From assembly GCA_945897655.1 (NCBI GenBank), contig CAMDHB010000142.1:1-8239 (forward strand): DNA of 8,239 nt, in the 5' to 3' direction. The DNA is from Pseudorhodobacter antarcticus (lineage in GTDB: Bacteria > Pseudomonadota > Alphaproteobacteria > Rhodobacterales > Rhodobacteraceae). The notes under the pieces were generated by a model. The model was not told the origin of the DNA, ran no database searches, and was given only the letters and a program-made list of their open reading frames with translations. The position numbers were made by a program, and so were the translations under genes. Shown here piece after piece: positions 5,472-8,239 of this stretch (its first letter is position 1; each line of letters opens with the position of its first letter).

Positions 5472-6484
5472 CCGCGCCGCCCGCGCCGCTCGCGCTTTGG
5501 GTCGCCCGAGGTGTCGCCGGTGCCATCCGAAGCCGACGAGAACCCACCCAACTTCTCGCGGATATCCTCGACCGTCGGGCGGGGTCCGGTCGGGCGGCTT
5601 TCCAAAGCTTCACGCATCGCCTTCAGATGCTCGGGCATGGTGCCACAGCAGCCACCAATGATCCGCACGCCAGCATCCCGCGCCAGAACGGCATATTCCG
5701 CCATCAACTCGGGCGTGCCGTCATAATGGATATGCCCCTCATGATACTTCGGGATCCCGGCATTGCCTTTGGCGATGATCGGACGGCTGGCTCCAGCCGC
5801 ATCAAACCCCAGCACGGTCCGCATCAGATCCGACGCCCCGACACCGCAATTCGCCCCAAAGGCCATCGGCGGGTTCGCCAGCGTCTCGACCTTGGCCGCA
5901 AGTGCCGCCGAGGTAATCCCCATCATCGTCCGCCCTGCCGTGTCAAAACTCATCGTGCCGCACCAGGGCATCCCCGCCAATGCCGCCGCTTCTGCCGCCG
6001 CTGCATATTCCTCAAAGGCCGACATCGTCTCGACCCACAGCACATCCGCGCCGCCTTCTTTCAGGCCCTCGGCTTGCTCATGGAAAATCTCCACAGCCAT
6101 TGCATGGGTCAGGTTGCCCATCGGCTCGAAAATCTCACCCGTGGGCCCAACCGACCCGGCCACCACAACCACTCGCCCCGACGCATCCGCGATTTCACGC
6201 CCCAGCGCCGCCGCCACGCGGTTCAACTCCCGCACCCGGCCTTGGGCGCTGTGCAACTTCAACCGCGCCGCATTGCCGCCGAAGGAGTTCGTCAAGAAGA
6301 TGTCCGACCCCGCCTCGACCGCCGAACGGTACAGGCTTCGGATGTTGTCGGGCTGCTCGGTATTCCAGAACTCTGGCGGCTCGCCCGAAGACAGGCCCAT
6401 GTTGAACAGGTTGGTTCCCGTGGCGCCGTCGGCCATCAGCCAGTCGCGCGATGACAGCAGCTTGGAAAGGGCATCTTGCGCCAT
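5468..6484 (-). CDS. bmt: Betaine/methyl-corrinoid:homocysteine S-methyltransferase
   Basis: A 338-aa zinc-dependent homocysteine methyltransferase (pfam S-methyl_trans). DGATGTNL at residues 19-26 is the N-terminal signature and NSFGGN (66-71) follows. AGSVGPTGE at 109-117 and the zinc ligands C213 (GANCGVG) and C279/C280 (GGCCGT) are all present, so the homocysteine thiol site is intact. It transfers a methyl group to homocysteine to give methionine in the cytoplasm. Annotations usually name betaine as donor. In this lineage the same family can serve as the methyltransferase part of a split B12-dependent methionine synthase, and the corrinoid gene nearby favours that. About 30 residues at the C-terminus (SSASDGTGDTSGD, then PKRERRGRRG) form a disordered, basic tail outside the barrel. 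The ribosome site AGGAGG lies five bases before ATG 6484. The DUF1476 gene ends only 15 bp upstream, so the two are co-transcribed. Confidence 0.9.
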   Translation of the reverse strand: MAQDALSKLLSSRDWLMADGATGTNLFNMGLSSGEPPEFWNTEQPDNIRSLYRSAVEAGSDIFLTNSFGGNAARLKLHSAQGRVRELNRVAAALGREIADASGRVVVVAGSVGPTGEIFEPMGNLTHAMAVEIFHEQAEGLKEGGADVLWVETMSAFEEYAAAAEAAALAGMPWCGTMSFDTAGRTMMGITSAALAAKVETLANPPMAFGANCGVGASDLMRTVLGFDAAGASRPIIAKGNAGIPKYHEGHIHYDGTPELMAEYAVLARDAGVRIIGGCCGTMPEHLKAMREALESRPTGPRPTVEDIREKLGGFSSASDGTGDTSGDPKRERRGRRG

Positions 6485-6499
6485 GGAAACCTCCTACAA

Positions 6500-6814
6500 T
6501 CAGAATTCGCTCATCAATTGCGACTTTGCCACGCCCAGCAGTTCGGACATCTTGGCGCGCACCTGATCAGCACTGGCCTTGCCCGCCAGATCATCAGCGA
6601 CTTTGCGCACCACATCCTCGATGCCCGCTTCCTCGAAATCGGCATGCACGACTTCCATCGCATAGGCCGCGATATCGTCGCCCGACTTGCCCATCAATTC
6701 AGCCGCCCACATGCCCAGCAGCTTGTTCCGCCGCGCCTCGGCGCGGAACTGCATGTCGGCATCGTGTGCGAATTTCGATTCAAAGGCGGTTTCGCGGTCG
6801 TCAAAAGTGCTCAT
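6500..6814 (-). CDS. DUF1476 protein, zeta-type F1-ATPase inhibitor
   Basis: A 104-aa, mostly helical, soluble protein. The opening STFDDRETAFESKFAHDADMQFRAEARRNKLLG followed by MWAAELMGKSG is the hallmark of DUF1476. In Paracoccus denitrificans this family is the zeta subunit, whose N-terminal segment enters the F1 part of ATP synthase and blocks ATP hydrolysis. The remainder (residues about 40-104) is a helical bundle with the conserved EVVHADFEEAGIEDVVRKV stretch. The length is that of the family. The start at ATG 6814 is supported by AGAGGG seven bases upstream. The gene is first in a two-gene unit with the homocysteine methyltransferase, and a divergent promoter region faces purC. No functional tie between ATPase inhibition and methionine formation is evident. 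Confidence 0.9.
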   Translation of the reverse strand: MSTFDDRETAFESKFAHDADMQFRAEARRNKLLGMWAAELMGKSGDDIAAYAMEVVHADFEEAGIEDVVRKVADDLAGKASADQVRAKMSELLGVAKSQLMSEF

Positions 6815-6849
6815 GATCGGGCCCTCTGGAGTTAAAATCTTTCCCTCCC

Positions 6850-6878
6850 CATATGAAGGCCCAAGCCCCGCCTTGCAA
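6850..6878 (-). promoter_or_regulatory. Candidate promoter of the DUF1476-methyltransferase unit
   Basis: On the minus strand TTGCAA (6878-6873), a 17-bp spacer and CATATG (6855-6850) form a weak -35/-10 pair. Transcription would start near 6843, about 29 bases before the DUF1476 ATG. The -35 lies in one arm of the large inverted repeat described below. The -10 is poor (three of six consensus bases), so confidence is low. Confidence 0.3.
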
Positions 6879-6912
6879 GACCCTGCACGGCAGTCTTGCG
6901 AGGGGGGGGGCT
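6864..6912. repeat. Large inverted repeat between DUF1476 and purC
   Basis: CCTTGCAAGAC (6871-6881) pairs with GTCTTGCGAGG (6893-6903) over 11 bp with one G-T pair and an 11-base loop. After a small bulge, AGCCCC (6864-6869) pairs with GGGGCT (6907-6912), giving about 17 bp in all. It is placed between two start codons rather than after genes, so it is more likely an operator or the paired -35 regions of two divergent promoters than a terminator. Confidence 0.6.
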
Positions 6913-6924
6913 ATGGCCTATAGG
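6896..6924 (+). promoter_or_regulatory. Candidate purC promoter with a G9 tract in the spacer
   Basis: TTGCGA (6896-6901), exactly 17 bp of spacer and TATAGG (6919-6924) match four of six bases at each sigma-70 element. The spacer begins with nine consecutive G (6902-6910). Transcription would start near 6931, about 50 bases before the purC ATG. The promoter is predicted by eye only. Confidence 0.4.
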
Positions 6925-6980
6925 GCAGGGTATGGCGGGACGGGGTGATACTCCGGCCCGGTCTGGGTTTTGGAGAGACT

Positions 6981-7742
6981 ATGGCACGGCGTAAGAAGAT
7001 CTACGAAGGCAAGGCCAAGATCCTGTACGAAGGCCCCGAACCCGGCACATTGGTTCAATATTTCAAGGACGAGGGCACGCCCATGCCTTCGGCCCCGCAG
7101 ACCAAGGCGGCGCAACCCGAAGGCAAGGGGGTTCTGAACAACCGCCTGTCCGAATTCTTCATGACCGGCCTCAATTCCATCGGCGTGCCCACGCATTTCA
7201 TCCGGCGAATCAACATGCGCGAACAATTGGTGCGCGAGGCCGAGATCATCCCGCTGGAAGTGGTCGTGCGGAACTTTGCGGCGGGCGAATTGTCCAGTCG
7301 GTTGGGCATCCCCGAAGGCACGCCTTTGCCGCGCCCGATTGTTGAATACTACTACAAGGAACCCCGCCTGAACTCGCCGATGGTCAGCGAAGAGCATATC
7401 TTTGCCTTCGGTTGGGCCAGCCAGCAGGACATTGACGACATGGTGGCGCTTGCCCTTCGGGTGAATGACTTCCTGTCAGGGGTCATGCTGGGGGTCGGCA
7501 TCCGTCTGGCCGATTTCCGCATTGAAGTGGGCCGCATCTGGGAAGGTGACTTTACCCGCCTGATCGTGGTGGATGAAATCAGCCCTGACAGCTGCCGCCT
7601 GTGGGATCTGCGCTCGGGCCCCGAGGGGACGCAAGCTGCCGAACCCGGGCCGATGGCCGATGTTTACACCGAACTGGCGCGGCGGTTGGGGGTGCTTCCC
7701 TCGAACGTAACCCACGTCCCCAAGCCGACCTTGATCAACTAG
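6981..7742 (+). CDS. purC: PurC family, SAICAR synthetase (divergent)
   Basis: A 253-aa protein clearly of the PurC family, which joins aspartate to CAIR with ATP in purine synthesis. Present are KIYEGKAK with K11 and K13 (ATP loop), GKGVLNNRLSEF, IPLEVVVRN with R97 (matches CAIR-binding R94 of E. coli PurC), FGWAS, D178 and E182, and SCRLWD with R206. Several usual elements are changed. The DDATAxNG-type loop is replaced by EGTPMPSAPQTKAAQPEG (31-48). The AGS serine that contacts the CAIR phosphate (E. coli S100) is glutamate E103. The lysine of DFKxE (E. coli K177) is R180. The DKDxFR motif near the C-terminus is absent (211-225). It may be a divergent paralogue with altered activity. The start is ATG 6981 after GGAGA; an upstream frame extension from 6945 adds nothing conserved. 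purS follows after 11 bp. Confidence 0.85.
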   Translation: MARRKKIYEGKAKILYEGPEPGTLVQYFKDEGTPMPSAPQTKAAQPEGKGVLNNRLSEFFMTGLNSIGVPTHFIRRINMREQLVREAEIIPLEVVVRNFAAGELSSRLGIPEGTPLPRPIVEYYYKEPRLNSPMVSEEHIFAFGWASQQDIDDMVALALRVNDFLSGVMLGVGIRLADFRIEVGRIWEGDFTRLIVVDEISPDSCRLWDLRSGPEGTQAAEPGPMADVYTELARRLGVLPSNVTHVPKPTLIN

Positions 7743-7753
7743 GAGTGCCGCCC

Positions 7754-7993
7754 ATGAAAGCCCGTGTGACCGTGATGTTGAAGGCCGGCGTTCTGGATGT
7801 TCAAGGCGAGGCGGTTCGGCACGCTTTGGCGACCCTTGGCTTTGGTGGGGTCAACGGGGTGCGGCAGGGCAAGCTGATCGAGTTGGACCTGGCCGAAACG
7901 GACCGTGACGCAGCCGAACTGGCCGTCAAAGGCATGTGCGACAAGCTGCTGGCCAATGCGGTGATTGAAAGTTACCGGATAGAACTCGTCTGA
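7754..7993 (+). CDS. purS: PurS, FGAM synthase small subunit
   Basis: A 79-aa protein of normal PurS length. PurS links PurQ (glutaminase) and PurL in the three-part formylglycinamidine ribonucleotide synthase, the fourth step of purine synthesis, in the cytoplasm. Visible landmarks are the first strand MKARVTVMLK, GVLDVQGEAVRHAL (most relatives have DPQG), the GVRQGKLIELDL strand and MCDKLLANAVIESYRIEL at the end. The ribosome site AGGAG overlaps the purC stop codon, and the ATG lies 11 bp past it, so purC and purS are one operon. purQ, the usual next gene, is not found downstream in the window; a pair of palindromes and an alcohol dehydrogenase gene come instead. Confidence 0.95.
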   Translation: MKARVTVMLKAGVLDVQGEAVRHALATLGFGGVNGVRQGKLIELDLAETDRDAAELAVKGMCDKLLANAVIESYRIELV

Positions 7994-7995
7994 CC

Positions 7996-8043
7996 CCCAA
8001 ATTTCTTCGACGAAATTTGCAAATCTTTTCGAAAAGATTTGGG
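7996..8043 (+). terminator. Tandem AT-rich palindromes after purS, likely terminator
   Basis: Two palindromes follow the purS stop at once. AAATTTC (7999-8005) pairs with GAAATTT (8012-8018), and AAATCTTTTCGAAAAGATTT (8021-8040) is a perfect 20-bp palindrome. The outer bases CCCAAAT (7996-8002) and ATTTGGG (8037-8043) also pair, so one long alternative hairpin can form. The very low GC contrasts with its neighbours. There is no separate T run, so a mobile repeat or protein-binding site remains possible. Confidence 0.5.
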
Positions 8044-8072
8044 TCTGGGCGTTCAAGCAAGGGAGCCTGTGA

Positions 8073-8239
8073 ATGCGCGCTGCTGTCATCCGCGAATACC
8101 GGGCTGATCTGAGCCTGGAAACCGTTGCCGATCCGGTGTGCGAACCGGACGGCGTTGTCCTGAAAACTCTCGCCTGTGGCATCTGCCGCAGCGATTGGCA
8201 CGGCTGGGTCGGCGAACACGCCCGCGTCAAGCTGGGCGC
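8073..8239 (+). CDS. Zinc-dependent alcohol dehydrogenase (MDR family), 5' part
   Basis: The first 55 codons of a gene that runs off the right edge. MRAAVIREYRADLSLETVADP followed by a hydrophobic strand (GVVLKTLACGICRSDWHGWVGEH) is the N-terminus of the medium-chain dehydrogenase/reductase family. C38 in GICRSD is the expected catalytic zinc ligand and H43 follows in DWHGW. The GHE zinc site and the NAD(P)-binding fold lie outside the window. The start is ATG 8073 with GGGAG seven bases upstream. It is 79 bp from purS, past the palindromes, so it is probably a separate unit. The substrate cannot be told. Confidence 0.85.
   Translation, partial: MRAAVIREYRADLSLETVADPVCEPDGVVLKTLACGICRSDWHGWVGEHARVKLG

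Noticed and set aside
6945..6980. Upstream extension of purC
   Set aside because: MARRKKIYEGKAK at 6981 is the usual N-terminus and has a ribosome site; the extension has none.
7608..7660. Frameshift as the reason for the missing DKDxFR motif in PurC
   Set aside because: The other two forward frames do not encode the motif here, and the frame returns to VYTELARRLG without a shift, so it is replaced sequence and not a simple frameshift.

Overview
The window looks like chromosomal DNA from a marine or freshwater Rhodobacteraceae-type alphaproteobacterium (the Rhodobacter/Roseobacter group). The evidence is high-GC coding sequence, a DUF1476 ATPase-inhibitor (zeta) gene, a corrinoid protein and a BHMT-like methyltransferase with DUF1638, a MARRKKIYEGKAK-type PurC, and an alphaproteobacterial LexA-box sequence. 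It is densely packed: the longest gene-free stretch is 211 bp. No tRNA, rRNA, CRISPR array, insertion sequence or integrase was seen.

Layout. At the left edge the 3' part of bamD runs into recN, probably as one operon (+ strand). recN meets, tail to tail with an 18-bp overlap, a minus-strand set. Read in its own direction that set is a 231-aa corrinoid (B12-binding) protein, a terminator-like hairpin, a 50-aa two-helix membrane protein, a DUF1638 protein and a SnoaL/NTF2-like protein. The last three overlap each other by 7 and 4 bp and are surely co-translated. A 211-bp divergent intergenic region separates the corrinoid gene from a plus-strand radical SAM gene of the SplB/PA0069 family. That gene ends in a 4-bp tail-to-tail overlap with a minus-strand betaine/homocysteine methyltransferase gene, which lies directly behind the DUF1476 gene. 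A second divergent region (166 bp) carries a large inverted repeat and a run of nine G, then leads into purC and purS on the plus strand. Two AT-rich palindromes follow purS, and the window ends inside a zinc alcohol dehydrogenase gene.

How the genes may work together. The methyltransferase and the corrinoid protein look like two parts of a split, B12-dependent methionine-forming system. The pterin-binding and reactivation parts are not in this window. DUF1638 proteins are commonly found beside corrinoid methyltransferases, so the DUF1638/NTF2/mini-membrane trio is a candidate accessory module. The radical SAM gene between the two methyl-transfer genes carries a perfect GTTC-N7-GTTC site 13 bp before its start codon, which suggests control by LexA and a role in the DNA-damage response. 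purC and purS belong to purine synthesis, but this PurC departs from the canonical family at several substrate-binding positions.

No wholly new system is proven here. The best leads are the LexA-box radical SAM gene, the corrinoid-linked DUF1638 operon, the divergent PurC, and the paired promoter structure with a G9 tract upstream of purC.
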